From Vibrio chagasii (GTDB lineage: Bacteria; Pseudomonadota; Gammaproteobacteria; Enterobacterales; Vibrionaceae), in assembly GCF_024347355.1 (NCBI RefSeq), contig NZ_AP025466.1, forward strand, positions 1,764,840 to 1,828,839: a stretch of DNA of 64,000 nucleotides, given 5' to 3'. The position numbers were made by a program, and so were the translations under genes. Positions 15,701 to 25,648 of the stretch are shown here, in pieces (the stretch's first letter is position 1; each line of letters starts with the position of its first letter). Below the pieces are notes generated by a model. That model had not been told where the DNA came from. It made no database searches and saw only the letters and a program-made list of their open reading frames with translations.

Positions 15701-17007
15701 GAGCCTGTAATTTAAATTGTGTATCTGCTTATAATTAAGCCAGTCATGGCTAAGGATAAGCAATATGGATAAGAAAGCTTTAGAAGCCTTCGCTCGCGAA
15801 GCCGCTAAGTCAATTAAGACTCCTTCGGATCTTGATGACTTCAGGAAAATGTTAACCAAGGTGACGGTTGAGACAGCTTTAAATGCTGAACTTGATGATC
15901 ACCTTGGCTACGAAAAACACTCACCGACCAACGATAGTAACAGTCGAAATGGCTACTCATCTAAACGCCTAATTACTGACGATGGTGAGATCCAACTAGA
16001 AATCCCTCGTGACCGTGACGCGTCCTTTGAACCCAAGCTCGTTCGTAAGCATCAAACTCGATTCCAATCGATGGACGACAAGATCTTAAGCTTGTATGCC
16101 AAAGGAATGACTACCCGAGAAATCGTCGCAACCTTCAAAGAAATGTACGATGCTGATATCTCCGCCAGTCTAATATCTAAAGTCACTGATGCTGTTTTAG
16201 AACAAGTTGTTGAGTGGCAAGCCCGCCCTCTTGATTCGGTTTATCCCGTCGTTTACCTAGACTGCATTGTTGTGAAGGTGCGCCAAAATAAGCAAGTCAT
16301 CAACAAAGCCATTTACCTTGCTCTCGGTGTCAATATGGAAGGTCAGAAAGAACTTCTTGGGATGTGGATGTCCGAAACTGAAGGGGCGAAGTTCTGGCTC
16401 AGTGTACTTACCGAACTTCAAAATCGTGGTGTAAATGATATCCTCATCGCTTGTGTTGATGGCCTCAAGGGCTTTCCTGATGCCATCAATGCCGTTTATC
16501 CAAAAACTCAAATCCAGCTCTGTATCGTACACATGGTACGAAACTCAATGAAATACGTTCCGTGGAAAGATTACAAGACTATTACCGCAGACTTAAAGGA
16601 AATCTATCAAGCTACGACTGAAGATGAAGCTCTGTTGGCGCTAGAGCACTTTGGTGATAAATGGGATGAAAAGTACCCTCAAATCAGCCGCTCGTGGACG
16701 GCTCATTGGGATAACCTCAACACTCTGTTCAGCTATCCTCAAGATATCCGCAGAGCTATCTACACGACCAATGCGATAGAATCACTAAATAGCGTCATCA
16801 GGAAAGCGACCAAGAAACGTAAGCTGTTCCCGACAGATGAATCCGCCAAAAAGGTGGTGTACCTGGCGATTATGGATGCTTCCAAGAGGTGGACAATGCC
16901 AATTCATCACTGGAAGCAAGCGCTAAACCGTTTTATGATTATGTTCGAAGATCGATTAACTGAATACTTGTAACCAAGAGCAGTTACACAGAATTATTTA
17001 CAGGGTC
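15701..17007 (+). mobile_element. IS256-family insertion sequence
   Basis: About 1307 bp, bounded by imperfect inverted repeats of roughly 28 bp. The left end starts GAGCCTGTAA and the complement of the right end starts GACCCTGTAA; both continue to a shared TGTGTA-CTGCT block. It is flanked by a 9-bp direct duplication, TTAGAAAAG, at 15692-15700 and 17008-17016, within the 8-9 bp usual for the family. Its left end is only 31 bp from the right end of ISL3 copy 2, and its right end is 90 bp before an outer-membrane protein gene, whose promoter it may disturb or supply. Confidence 0.88.
15765..16973 (+). CDS. IS256-family (mutator-type) transposase
   Basis: A 402-residue transposase of normal family length. 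Motifs include the N-terminal ELDDHLGYEKH and SRNGYSSKR block, LYAKGMTTREIVATF, the first catalytic aspartate in YPVVYLDCIVVKV, the second in ILIACVDGLKGFPDAI, and the late YTTNAIESLNSVIRKATK signature with the catalytic glutamate. The frame is complete, so the element may be mobile. The start follows a weak GGATAAG site just before ATG. Confidence 0.93.
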   Translation: MDKKALEAFAREAAKSIKTPSDLDDFRKMLTKVTVETALNAELDDHLGYEKHSPTNDSNSRNGYSSKRLITDDGEIQLEIPRDRDASFEPKLVRKHQTRFQSMDDKILSLYAKGMTTREIVATFKEMYDADISASLISKVTDAVLEQVVEWQARPLDSVYPVVYLDCIVVKVRQNKQVINKAIYLALGVNMEGQKELLGMWMSETEGAKFWLSVLTELQNRGVNDILIACVDGLKGFPDAINAVYPKTQIQLCIVHMVRNSMKYVPWKDYKTITADLKEIYQATTEDEALLALEHFGDKWDEKYPQISRSWTAHWDNLNTLFSYPQDIRRAIYTTNAIESLNSVIRKATKKRKLFPTDESAKKVVYLAIMDASKRWTMPIHHWKQALNRFMIMFEDRLTEYL

Positions 17008-17096
17008 TTAGAAAAGCTTTGAAACAAAAATAAAACATCGTTCAATTGAGGTTAAGTTACACTTCTCATATTCCAATCAAAAGACAGAGCATCAGC

Positions 17097-17750
17097 ATGC
17101 GCCCCCTTATTGTTACCACCATTTGCTTAAGTTTTATTAGTGTTCCTTGTATAGCCTCCAAAGGATCAAATTATCTCTATACGGGATATCAGAATACGAG
17201 GGTGAGCGACGATGGCTTTCAAGATTACTTTGACAATGCCTACAATAACTCTGGGAGTAAGCAGCTTTACGGTGGCTATCTCGGTGGTAACTATGCCTTA
17301 AACGATACTTTCTTCGTCGGCTTTGACTCGTCAGCAACCACACGCTCTTCAACGACACTGTCTGATTTGTCTATTCAGTTGGGCTGGTATCAGCCCATTA
17401 CTTCACAGGTTGAGCTTTATGCCTCTGGCGGGGTAAATTGGGTTAGACCACAAAGGCGTTCCTCGTGCCGAAATGACACCATCCTCGGTCCGTGTTATAG
17501 AGAGACCATCAAAAACTACGATGAAGGCTTTATCGGTGAGGCTGGGGCGATTGTTTCTATTAACGAGCGTTGGTCGTTGCAACCATTTTATAGCTATTCG
17601 GACACGCATAAGCATGGCTTAAACAACTTCGGTGTGGTGAGTTCGGTTGACGTTCTTTCTTGGCTCGCGGTCGATGCTGGGTATGAACACACTTATAGCA
17701 AAAACCTAAACCAGAACACGCTTCGCCTTGGGGCAAGGTTTACGTTTTAA
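17097..17750 (+). CDS. small outer-membrane beta-barrel protein
   Basis: A 217-residue exported protein. The ATG at 17097 gives a signal peptide starting MRPLIVTTICLSFISVP and cleaved near CIAS. The open frame extends back to a TTG at 17046, which would spoil the signal. The mature part is a series of alternating amphipathic beta strands ending in a terminal phenylalanine (RLGARFTF), the mark of BAM-assembled outer-membrane proteins. Two cysteines (CRND and PCYRE) could form a disulfide in a loop. The length suggests an 8-10 stranded barrel. The IS256 element ends 90 bp upstream, so its native promoter may be lost. Specific function unknown. Confidence 0.75.
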   Translation: MRPLIVTTICLSFISVPCIASKGSNYLYTGYQNTRVSDDGFQDYFDNAYNNSGSKQLYGGYLGGNYALNDTFFVGFDSSATTRSSTTLSDLSIQLGWYQPITSQVELYASGGVNWVRPQRRSSCRNDTILGPCYRETIKNYDEGFIGEAGAIVSINERWSLQPFYSYSDTHKHGLNNFGVVSSVDVLSWLAVDAGYEHTYSKNLNQNTLRLGARFTF

Positions 17751-17770
17751 TGATGAAAGGCGAGATACAA

Positions 17771-17800
17771 AAAAGCCCTACATGAAAATGTAGGGCTTTT
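17771..17800. terminator. bidirectional intrinsic terminator
   Basis: AAAAGCCCTACAT and ATGTAGGGCTTTT form a perfect 13-bp stem with a GAAA loop. It lies between the barrel gene and the convergent tkt gene. Confidence 0.85.
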
Positions 17801-17843
17801 GGTATGCATCAGCCTATTTCAAGGCGAGACAATTGAATCAAGA

Positions 17844-19835
17844 TTAAGCTAGAAGCTCTTTCGCTGTGTTTACTACGTTTTCAGTAGTGAAACCGAACAT
17901 CTTGAATAGCTCACCTGCTGGTGCAGATTCGCCGAACGTTGTCATACCGATGATCTTGCCACCGAAGCCAACGTACTTGTACCAGAAGTCAGCGATGCCA
18001 GCTTCTACTGCGATACGCGCTGTTACGTCAGAAGGAAGCACAGACTCACGGTACTCAGCGTCTTGCTTGTCGAATGCGTCAGTTGCAGGCATAGATACTA
18101 CACGTACCTTCTTACCTTCAGCTGTCAGTTCAGCCGCAGCGTTAACCGCTAGCTCAACTTCAGAACCTGTAGCGATAAGGATTAGCTCTGGCTTACCTTC
18201 ACAATCTTTCAGGATGTAACCACCCTTCGCGATGTTCGCTACTTGCTCTTCGCTACGCTCTTGCTGTGCAAGGTTTTGACGAGAGAAGATTAGAGACGTT
18301 GGGCCGTCTTTGCGTTCGATAGCCAGTTTCCAAGCGACTGCAGACTCAACTTGGTCACATGGGCGCCATGTGCTCATGTTTGGCGTCAGACGTAGAGAAG
18401 CGATTTGCTCAACTGGTTGGTGAGTTGGGCCATCTTCGCCAAGACCGATAGAGTCGTGCGTGTAAACTTGGATGTTCTGAACTTTCATCAGAGCAGCCAT
18501 ACGCATTGCGTTACGAGCGTATTCCATGAACATTAGGAACGTTGCGCCGTATGGTACGAAACCACCGTGCAAAGCGATACCGTTCATGATCGCCGTCATA
18601 CCGAATTCACGTACACCGTAGTGGATGTAGTTACCTGCTGGATCTTCAGCAGAAACAGACTTCGAACCAGACCACATAGTTAGGTTAGAAGGTGCAAGGT
18701 CAGCAGAGCCGCCTAGGAATTCAGGTAACATAGCACCGAACGCTTCTAGTGCGTTTTGAGACGCTTTACGTGATGCGATGTTTGCTGGGTTAGCTTGAAG
18801 GTCAGCAATGATTTGGTTTGCTTTCTCTTCCCACTGTGCAGGAAGCTCACCGTTTACGCGGCGTTTGAATTCAGCTGCCAGCTCAGGGTGTGCTGCTTCA
18901 TAAGCTGCAAGTTTCTCGTTCCACGCTGCTTCCTTAGCTGCGCCTGCTTCTTTCGCATCCCATTCTGCGTAAACTTCCGACGGAATTTCAAAAGGACCGT
19001 GCTCCCAACCAAGTTCTTTACGTGTAGCTGCAATTTCTTCAGCGCCTAGTGGTGCACCGTGACAGTCGTGTGAACCAGATTTGTTTGGAGAACCAAAACC
19101 GATGATAGTCTTAGTACAAATTAGAGTAGGGCGTGGGTCCGCTTTAGCAGCTTCAATTGCTGCGTTGATTGCTTCAGCGTTGTGACCATCTACTGCTGGA
19201 ATTACGTGCCAGCCGTAAGCTTCAAAACGCTTAGGCGTATCATCAGAGAACCAACCTTCCACTTCACCATCGATAGAGATGCCGTTGTCATCCCAGAAAG
19301 CGATAAGCTTACCAAGACCTAACGTACCCGCTAGAGAACATGCTTCGTGAGAGATACCCTCCATCAGACAGCCGTCACCCATGAATGCATAAGTGAAGTG
19401 GTCAACGATGTCGTGGCCTTCTTTGTTGAATTGTGCCGCTAGAGTTTTCTCAGCAAGCGCCATACCAACAGCGTTAGTGATACCTTGGCCTAGTGGACCA
19501 GTTGTTGTTTCGATACCCGGTGCGTAACCGTACTCTGGGTGACCTGGAGTCTTAGAGTGCAGTTGACGGAAGTTCTTAAGATCTTCAATTGATAGCTCGT
19601 AGCCTGCTAGGTGCAGCAGAGAATAAATCAGCATAGAGCCGTGGCCGTTTGAAAGAACGAAACGGTCGCGGTCAGCCCACTCTGGGTTAGACGGGTTGTG
19701 GTTTAGGTGATCACGCCAAAGAACTTCAGCGATGTCAGCCATACCCATAGGTGCGCCTGGGTGGCCTGAATTTGCTTGTTGTACGCCGTCCATGCTTAGA
19801 GCACGAATAGCATTAGCTAAATGTTTACGATCCAT
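17844..19835 (-). CDS. tkt: transketolase
   Basis: A thiamine-diphosphate enzyme of the non-oxidative pentose phosphate pathway, transferring two-carbon ketol units between sugar phosphates. At 663 residues it matches E. coli TktA in length. Visible features are the N-terminal [19 protein letters not shown], the thiamine diphosphate motif from GDGCLMEG to the NG of FWDDNGIS, the substrate-site [11 protein letters not shown], and the pyrimidine-domain [15 protein letters not shown] and [20 protein letters not shown]. It is downstream of tal on the same strand with a 79-bp gap that contains a hairpin, so the pair is probably one operon with partial termination between them. A transketolase-transaldolase pair with its own regulator suggests control by a sugar signal. 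Confidence 0.96.
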   Translation of the reverse strand: MDRKHLANAIRALSMDGVQQANSGHPGAPMGMADIAEVLWRDHLNHNPSNPEWADRDRFVLSNGHGSMLIYSLLHLAGYELSIEDLKNFRQLHSKTPGHPEYGYAPGIETTTGPLGQGITNAVGMALAEKTLAAQFNKEGHDIVDHFTYAFMGDGCLMEGISHEACSLAGTLGLGKLIAFWDDNGISIDGEVEGWFSDDTPKRFEAYGWHVIPAVDGHNAEAINAAIEAAKADPRPTLICTKTIIGFGSPNKSGSHDCHGAPLGAEEIAATRKELGWEHGPFEIPSEVYAEWDAKEAGAAKEAAWNEKLAAYEAAHPELAAEFKRRVNGELPAQWEEKANQIIADLQANPANIASRKASQNALEAFGAMLPEFLGGSADLAPSNLTMWSGSKSVSAEDPAGNYIHYGVREFGMTAIMNGIALHGGFVPYGATFLMFMEYARNAMRMAALMKVQNIQVYTHDSIGLGEDGPTHQPVEQIASLRLTPNMSTWRPCDQVESAVAWKLAIERKDGPTSLIFSRQNLAQQERSEEQVANIAKGGYILKDCEGKPELILIATGSEVELAVNAAAELTAEGKKVRVVSMPATDAFDKQDAEYRESVLPSDVTARIAVEAGIADFWYKYVGFGGKIIGMTTFGESAPAGELFKMFGFTTENVVNTAKELLA

Positions 19836-19873
19836 AATAACTACCAGTGTTTAAATATTGGAATTGGAAATTG

Positions 19874-19902
19874 AAAGGGGAACGCAAACGTTCCCCTTTT
19901 TT
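19874..19902. terminator. hairpin between tal and tkt (possible attenuator)
   Basis: AAAGGGGAACG and CGTTCCCCTTT form an 11-bp stem with a 4-nt loop. On the plus strand it is followed by a run of six or more T. In the direction of the operon the tail is only weakly T-rich, so partial termination, processing or mRNA stabilisation is more likely than full termination. Confidence 0.6.
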
Positions 19903-19914
19903 AATTCTGTGTGG

Positions 19915-20865
19915 TTACAGCTTAGCTGCGATCATGTCTTCTAGTTTGCCTTGGTCAACTGCGAAGTTGCGGATACCTTCTGCAACCTTCTCAACTGCCA
20001 TTGCGTCTAGGTTGTGCTCCCATAGGAACTCAGCGTGAGTCATTGGAGCTGGGCGCTCTTTAGAGCCTTTAGAGTCAACTAGCTTCTCTACAACTTCACC
20101 TTCAGCAGCTTCTAGTTCAGCTAGAAGAGCGGGAGCGATAGTTAGACGGTCACAACCAGCAAGTTCTAGGATCTCGCCGATGTTACGGAAGCTTGCGCCC
20201 ATAACTACAGTGTTGTAGCCGTGCTCTTTGTAGTAGTTGTAGATGTCAGTTACTGAGATTACGCCTGGATCTTCAGATGCTTCGAAGTCGCGACCTTCTT
20301 TCGCTTTGTACCAGTCCATGATACGACCAACGAATGGAGAGATTAGGAATACGCCAGCTTCAGCACATGCACGAGCTTGTGCAAAAGAGAATAGAAGCGT
20401 TAGGTTACAGTTGATGCCTTCTTTCTCTAGGATTTCAGCAGCACGGATACCTTCCCAAGTAGAAGCAAGTTTGATTAGGATGCGATCGTTAGTGATGCCA
20501 GCATCGTTGTACATTTTTACTAGCTGACGAGCTTTAGCTACGCTGCCTTCAGTGTCGTAAGAAAGACGAGCATCAACTTCTGTAGAGATACGGCCTGGGA
20601 TTGTTTTCAGGATTTCTTTACCGATGTTTACTGCAAGCATGTCACAAGTGTCTTGAACTTGTTGAGCTTTATCAGCGCTTTGTGCTTTAGCGTATTCGAT
20701 TGAAGCATCGATAAGTGGCGCATACTCTTCGATTTGAGCCGCTTTAAGAATCAGAGAAGGGTTAGTTGTTGCATCTTCTGGCTGGTACTTTTTGATTGCA
20801 TCGATTTCACCAGTGTCTGCTACTACTGTCGTTAGTTTACGAAGTTGCTCTAATTTGTTGCTCAT
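19915..20865 (-). CDS. tal: transaldolase
   Basis: A Schiff-base aldolase of the pentose phosphate pathway that moves a dihydroxyacetone unit between sugar phosphates. The product is 316 residues, close to E. coli TalB (317). The catalytic lysine is in [23 protein letters not shown] and the early DATTNPSL match the family. The ATG at 20865 ([15 protein letters not shown]) is chosen because AGGA lies 8 bp upstream. The ATG at 20874 would abut that site with no spacing. The 450-bp divergent region upstream carries repeated GAACATTTG motifs shared with the SorC-type regulator gene. Confidence 0.95.
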   Translation of the reverse strand: MSNKLEQLRKLTTVVADTGEIDAIKKYQPEDATTNPSLILKAAQIEEYAPLIDASIEYAKAQSADKAQQVQDTCDMLAVNIGKEILKTIPGRISTEVDARLSYDTEGSVAKARQLVKMYNDAGITNDRILIKLASTWEGIRAAEILEKEGINCNLTLLFSFAQARACAEAGVFLISPFVGRIMDWYKAKEGRDFEASEDPGVISVTDIYNYYKEHGYNTVVMGASFRNIGEILELAGCDRLTIAPALLAELEAAEGEVVEKLVDSKGSKERPAPMTHAEFLWEHNLDAMAVEKVAEGIRNFAVDQGKLEDMIAAKL

Positions 20866-20995
20866 TTTGATCATCCTATCTATCGCATTACATCTCGTGA
20901 GAAGAGAGATGTGGGCATTTGCAAGCTAACTAATGAAGTTCTCAGTGGAGTTTCCAGTGAGCCAAACTTACATTAATTTAAATTTTTCTTCGAAC

Positions 20996-21280
20996 GAACA
21001 TTTGCACAGAACATTTGATCGCTCGATGAGTAAATGATGTAGCCATATTTATCTGATCTAGCACCAAAGTCAACGACAAATAGTGCGGTATGGTGACTTC
21101 AGTCAAATATATTTCGCTCTAGTAATCATGGGCGATACAAGCAAACGTTTAATACGCTGAGCAAGGTGAATTAATCAACAATAAAACTATGGCTAACACC
21201 TTGAGCAAATGTTCCTTGTTGTTACATATGTTCAAGGTGTAAACTTGTGTATCACTTGCTTAGCCATCGAACATTTGTTC
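20996..21280. promoter_or_regulatory. cluster of GAACATTTG-type operator repeats between tal and the SorC-type regulator
   Basis: GAACATTTG occurs at 20996-21004 and 21009-21017. Its inverse CAAATGTTC is at 21206-21214, a related CATATGTTC is near 21225-21233, and a near-palindrome GAACATTTGTTC is at 21269-21280, 44 bp before the regulator ATG. Around 21196-21240 the longer arms ACACCTTGA and TCAAGGTGT enclose two of the sites. The pattern suggests cooperative binding of a tetrameric regulator, probably the adjacent SorC-type protein. Confidence 0.6.
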
Positions 21281-21323
21281 TTCAAGCAGGTAAAATAATT
21301 GTTAAATATAGGTTGAGTGGTAT

Positions 21324-22316
21324 ATGAGTAAGAATATCCAAGATGTTTCCGAAGAAAACACTGATCTCCTGACTGAAGTCGCGGTTGCTTATTATCAGGA
21401 CGGTGCCACTCAAGAAGAGATCTCGAAAAAGTTCTCTATCTCTCGTGCAAAGGTTGGTCGTATGCTCAAGCAAGCCCGTGATGAAGGTATTGTTGAGATA
21501 ACCGTTAAGTACCACCCAGTCTTCAGCGCCAAAATCGAGCAACGCTTAATTGAACGTTTTGGTGTTAAGCGTGCACTTGTCGCTCTGGATCAACCGAATG
21601 AAGAGCAACAACGACTTCAGGTCGCAGGTTTAGTGTCTAACTACCTAACCAGTACACTAAAAAACGGCATGGTGGTAACAGTAGGCCAAGGTCGTAACGT
21701 GTCTTCTGTTGCTCACCATACTGGTGTAATTACCCCTCGTGATTGTAAGTTCGTGTGTGGCATCGGCGGCATTCACCCTAGAGGCGGTATGTTCAATGCT
21801 GACCACATCTGTCGACAGCTAGCGAAAAAGTACGGTGGTTCGTCTGAAACTTTGTATGCGCCTGCTTATGCAGAGAATAAAGCGCAAAAAACCGCCTTTA
21901 TGGAAAACAGCACAGTAAAGCAAACACTCGATCTCGCTCGAAAGGCAGATGTTGCTTTAGTGGGTATCGGAGACATGAGCGAAAACAGTTACATGGTTGA
22001 CCTAGGTTGGTTTACCGCGGGTGAGGTGGTTCAATCTCGTTTATTACAGGGCGTTGTTGGTGACTTTGCTGGCTATGACTTTTTTGACGTTCACGGTAAA
22101 GCGGCAAACACCGTTATGAGTGACCGAGTCATCGGTTTGGGGTTAGAAGAGTTTCGCCCAATCGCTGAGGTGATTGCGATAGCTGCCGAGAACAGTAAAC
22201 CGCTCGCGTTGTTAGGTGCTTTAAGAACTGGTGTGGTTGATGTAATAGCAACCAGCGTAAGTAATGCACTAACCGTACTGAACTTAGATGAGCAGATGAC
22301 ATTAATTGATAAATAA
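21324..22316 (+). CDS. SorC/DeoR-type sugar-responsive transcriptional regulator
   Basis: A 330-residue regulator. The N-terminal helix-turn-helix has AVAYYQDGATQEEISKKFSI and SRAKVGRMLKQARDEGIVEI, the pattern of the SorC family. The large C-terminal sugar-phosphate-binding domain includes VTVGQGRNVSSVAHH, a GIGGIHPRGGMFNAD loop and VALVGIGDMSENSYM. It is divergent from tal-tkt. By family knowledge it would sense a phosphorylated sugar and bind the repeats at 20996-21280 to control both its own gene and the tal-tkt operon. The exact ligand is not visible. Confidence 0.88.
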   Translation: MSKNIQDVSEENTDLLTEVAVAYYQDGATQEEISKKFSISRAKVGRMLKQARDEGIVEITVKYHPVFSAKIEQRLIERFGVKRALVALDQPNEEQQRLQVAGLVSNYLTSTLKNGMVVTVGQGRNVSSVAHHTGVITPRDCKFVCGIGGIHPRGGMFNADHICRQLAKKYGGSSETLYAPAYAENKAQKTAFMENSTVKQTLDLARKADVALVGIGDMSENSYMVDLGWFTAGEVVQSRLLQGVVGDFAGYDFFDVHGKAANTVMSDRVIGLGLEEFRPIAEVIAIAAENSKPLALLGALRTGVVDVIATSVSNALTVLNLDEQMTLIDK

Positions 22317-22570
22317 ATTATTTATTGTTGGTCTTCCTTTTTAATGCGCTTTTATTCTGATTAAAAATGGGTGGGTTATTCAGCCTTCCCATTTAATTAT
22401 ATTATTTATACTGTCATAAATTAAATTTATATAAGATTAGGTATAATTAATATTTATAGGTTTAGTTAGAAACTTAATTGGTTTACGTAAATCCCCATTG
22501 ATAAAGTCGCGTTGCATTTAACGCATCAATTATCTCTTATTGAGAAAGAATTATTAATGGGATTATCCTA

Positions 22571-25500
22571 ATGAGGACAAAACTAATTTGTACTGTAATA
22601 ACAGCGTTATTAGCTGTTATTACAGTACAAGCAAGCACTTTACCTGCACCAATTTGGCATACGATAACTTTTGTTGACGGCAGTTCTAAAGAACTGCGGT
22701 TAATGGGCTCTCAGCATATGTTTTGGTATCAAGACCAAACAGGTAGCCTCTATATCCAAGACTCTGACAGTCAATGGTATTTTGCTAGATATGAAAAGAA
22801 TGAAGAAGAGCAAGGCAGAATAGTTTCCACTGGAGTTCTAGCTTCGAGTGAGACAGATGTACCTTCTGAATCTAATGTTAGGCATATAAAAATAGAGCCA
22901 ACATATTTCAATGAACTAATTGAATCACCCGCGGCTAACAACAAGAGGTTTAATTATATAAGGAACCAAAGTTCGCATGAAAGCCGAGCTTTAAATAATA
23001 AAATCATAGAGCAGCCATTATTAGTGGTACAAGTTAGCTTTTCAAACGAAAAGGTGGACCATGACTTTCAGTCGACGATATTTGGAACCAATCAACAAAG
23101 CGTCCAAGATTACTTTCTAAAAAATAGCTACGGTAACTATAAAGTTGTTCCAGCGAAAGAGAGTGAAGGAACAAAGAATGACGGTGTCATTAATGTCACT
23201 CTAGATATTGAACATCCAAACTGCCACTCCAAATCAGAGCGTAATTGCCAAACTAAACTCAATAATGTGTTTGAAAAAGCGTATGAAGCCTTAGACGTGG
23301 ATTTCAATCTTACTCAATACGACTCGAACAATGACGATAGCATCTCACCTCAAGAACTCTCCGTTATGTTCGTCTTTGCGGGTAATGATAAATCTAGCGG
23401 TACACGAAAGACTCCAACGATTTGGCCTCATAAGTACGCTCACAGTACCGTCGAGATTGATGGAAAGCGAATCAGCGCTTATTGCTTGTTTGCTGATTAT
23501 CAAGACGATCATCAGTCAACCATGGGAGTAATAGCGCACGAACTTGGGCATTTAATGTTGGGTTTGCCGGATCTTTACTCTTATAAGCATGACGGCTCAA
23601 TTGGACATTGGGGTTTGATGGGAGGCGGAAGCTGGGCAAGAAAGCCTAGCGACGAATACGCAGGTCAGACTCCAGTAAACATGCTGGCATGGAGTAAAGA
23701 GGCGTCAGGTTTTCTTAAGCCAACCGTTCTTTCAGAGAACGGCCAGGTCCAAATTGGCACTATTAAGGGGGAAAGCGTGATTCACCTTGACCCATACTTA
23801 AAGCAATTTGGGCCTCGAGCTTATATAGAGAACCGACGCAAAACCGATTATGACCAAGCACTTCATGGCGAAGGCTTGCTCATTACGGCGGTAAATATAG
23901 ATAACCAGTTCAATAGTGATGGGCCGATGCAGGTTCAGATATTTCAGGCTGATGGCGATGGGCTACTCGAGAGTGGGTTTTCATCCGGCGACTCGGGCGA
24001 TATTTTCCCCGGTAGAGAGACAGTGACGAATCTCTCCGATGACTCTGAACCATCTTTGACTGACATTACTGCGGGAAGAAGTACCGATGTAACCATCTCA
24101 AATATTAGTAGTGATGCTGATAAGGCAACATTTTCGTTAGCTATTCCCGATGCGACCACTAAGTCGTCTTGGGTCACGTCATTTGGCCGAACTTATCCAC
24201 GTTATAGTACAAATACAAACGTACTTGGGTTCGCCATTGACGTTGTTGAGGGGCGTGAGGATATCGTAGGGCTACACTTCTACGCTAAGGCGACGAGTGT
24301 TGCTATGCCGATGTTTTATCGCCTGGTTGAATACCCGTTTCAATCAAGATTTGGTAATGCAGTGATTAATGAAGCTGCTGGACGTCTATTGCATCGAGGT
24401 GTTGCGCAGCAAGGTGGTGGGCAGGTTATTTTTGATGAGCCTGTAAAGCTTGGAATTGGATCCAAGTTACTGGTGTTAGAAATTGAAAACGGGACACCTG
24501 AATATTCAACACAGTTTTTAGATGCTTACTTGGGTGACGGACAGAGGAAAACGCAATTCTTAGGCGCAATATCTGAGTATAAAACTCGAGGTCTGAGCCG
24601 TGGCTTCGGCCAAAACTTCCCTTTTGCGGTACTTTTTGAACAACAAAGCCAATCCAAGCCTATTGTGGTAGATGACTCTGTCGTTACGGAAGAAGACAGT
24701 CCGTTTATGCTCAACTTATTGGCCAATGACCTCAACTTGCCTACATCTCACCCGTATTCCATTGAGATAGGTCGTAAGCCTGCGAAAGGTGTTATCAGAG
24801 GTATTACATATTTCCCCTCGAACAACCAGTTTGGACGAGATAGTTTTACGTATCGTCTTGTTGATGGTGGTGGATACCAAAGTGATTACGCGACTGTTGA
24901 GGTTGAAATTAGGCCGGTTAATGATGTTCCCCAATTTAAGCTCAATAAGATTCAGGTTGGTGCTGTAGCTGGTGAGAAAGTGGTATTCGAAGTAACGACG
25001 ATTACTGATGTTGATTCAGCTGAACATCAGGTCACTTGGACTCAGACAGAAGGTGCTAGATTAGCATTGAGTGGTACACAATCGAAAACATTGACTATAC
25101 ATGTACCAAAAGGAGCGTTGGAAGGTGAAAAGTATCGATTGAGTGTTAAGGTGGCGGACCCCGTAGGTGGATATGTCGAACAGTCGGTCACTATTGATGT
25201 GCGAAGAAAGAAGGCATTGTTGTTGGAAACGAAATCTCTACAAGTCAAATATGGCGATGAGGTAAAATTGTTTCCAAATATAAATGGTGAGGTGAAAACG
25301 TTAGATATTTTTGAAGCCCCGCGTAATGGGGTAGCTAATATAATCGATGCTCAGATTGTTTATAATGCGCCTGCAGAGCGCAGGCTGGCTTTATATGACA
25401 ATATTAAATATAAGGTTTTATTGTCCGATGGTGATGAGTGGGTTGGTTCTTTTGATATAGAAGTTTTGCCTAATGTTTCAAACGAGTCAGAGGTGACATT

Positions 25501-25588
25501 GAATCAAGGTGATTCGTCAGGAGGCAGCTCATCGTTTCTTATTCTTTTTATACTCTGTTTACTCTCTAGGTTACGAATGAAGTGTTGA
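22571..25588 (+). CDS. secreted M6-type metalloprotease with GlyGly-CTERM-like tail
   Basis: A 1005-residue exported protease. Order: signal peptide (about residues 1-20, TVQAS); a propeptide-like region; the M6 catalytic domain with an EF-hand-like calcium site DSNNDDSISPQEL, the zinc motif HELGHLMLGLPDLY (HELGH at 323-327) and Met-turn GLMGGGSW; then a beta-rich region; a cadherin-like segment with DDSVVTEEDSPFMLNLLAND and FTYRLVDGGG; and a C-terminal SGGSSSF plus hydrophobic helix plus short basic end. That tail fits GlyGly-CTERM proteins, which are exported, trimmed by rhombosortase and often secreted by the type II system. It differs from prtV in domains and has no PKD repeats. Codons 6-20 contain a perfect 18-bp inverted repeat. 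A terminator follows. Confidence 0.85.
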   Translation: MRTKLICTVITALLAVITVQASTLPAPIWHTITFVDGSSKELRLMGSQHMFWYQDQTGSLYIQDSDSQWYFARYEKNEEEQGRIVSTGVLASSETDVPSESNVRHIKIEPTYFNELIESPAANNKRFNYIRNQSSHESRALNNKIIEQPLLVVQVSFSNEKVDHDFQSTIFGTNQQSVQDYFLKNSYGNYKVVPAKESEGTKNDGVINVTLDIEHPNCHSKSERNCQTKLNNVFEKAYEALDVDFNLTQYDSNNDDSISPQELSVMFVFAGNDKSSGTRKTPTIWPHKYAHSTVEIDGKRISAYCLFADYQDDHQSTMGVIAHELGHLMLGLPDLYSYKHDGSIGHWGLMGGGSWARKPSDEYAGQTPVNMLAWSKEASGFLKPTVLSENGQVQIGTIKGESVIHLDPYLKQFGPRAYIENRRKTDYDQALHGEGLLITAVNIDNQFNSDGPMQVQIFQADGDGLLESGFSSGDSGDIFPGRETVTNLSDDSEPSLTDITAGRSTDVTISNISSDADKATFSLAIPDATTKSSWVTSFGRTYPRYSTNTNVLGFAIDVVEGREDIVGLHFYAKATSVAMPMFYRLVEYPFQSRFGNAVINEAAGRLLHRGVAQQGGGQVIFDEPVKLGIGSKLLVLEIENGTPEYSTQFLDAYLGDGQRKTQFLGAISEYKTRGLSRGFGQNFPFAVLFEQQSQSKPIVVDDSVVTEEDSPFMLNLLANDLNLPTSHPYSIEIGRKPAKGVIRGITYFPSNNQFGRDSFTYRLVDGGGYQSDYATVEVEIRPVNDVPQFKLNKIQVGAVAGEKVVFEVTTITDVDSAEHQVTWTQTEGARLALSGTQSKTLTIHVPKGALEGEKYRLSVKVADPVGGYVEQSVTIDVRRKKALLLETKSLQVKYGDEVKLFPNINGEVKTLDIFEAPRNGVANIIDAQIVYNAPAERRLALYDNIKYKVLLSDGDEWVGSFDIEVLPNVSNESEVTLNQGDSSGGSSSFLILFILCLLSRLRMKC
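22588..22630 (+). promoter_or_regulatory. perfect 18-bp hairpin in the signal-peptide codons of the M6 protease
   Basis: TTGTACTGTAATAACAGC at 22588-22605 and GCTGTTATTACAGTACAA at 22613-22630 are exact inverted repeats with a 7-nt loop. The hairpin starts 17 nt after the A of the start codon. In mRNA it would be very stable for an otherwise AT-rich leader. There is no T run, so it is not a terminator. It may limit translation initiation or protect the mRNA; the DNA could also act as an operator. Confidence 0.6.
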
Positions 25589-25620
25589 AATAAAACCATA
25601 ATATAATTATGCATATACGG

Positions 25621-25648
25621 AAAGGGCTACGATTATTAGCCCTTTTTT
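25621..25648 (+). terminator. intrinsic terminator of the M6 protease gene
   Basis: AAAGGGCTA pairs with TAGCCCTTT, with a 7-nt loop, followed by six T in total. Confidence 0.82.
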
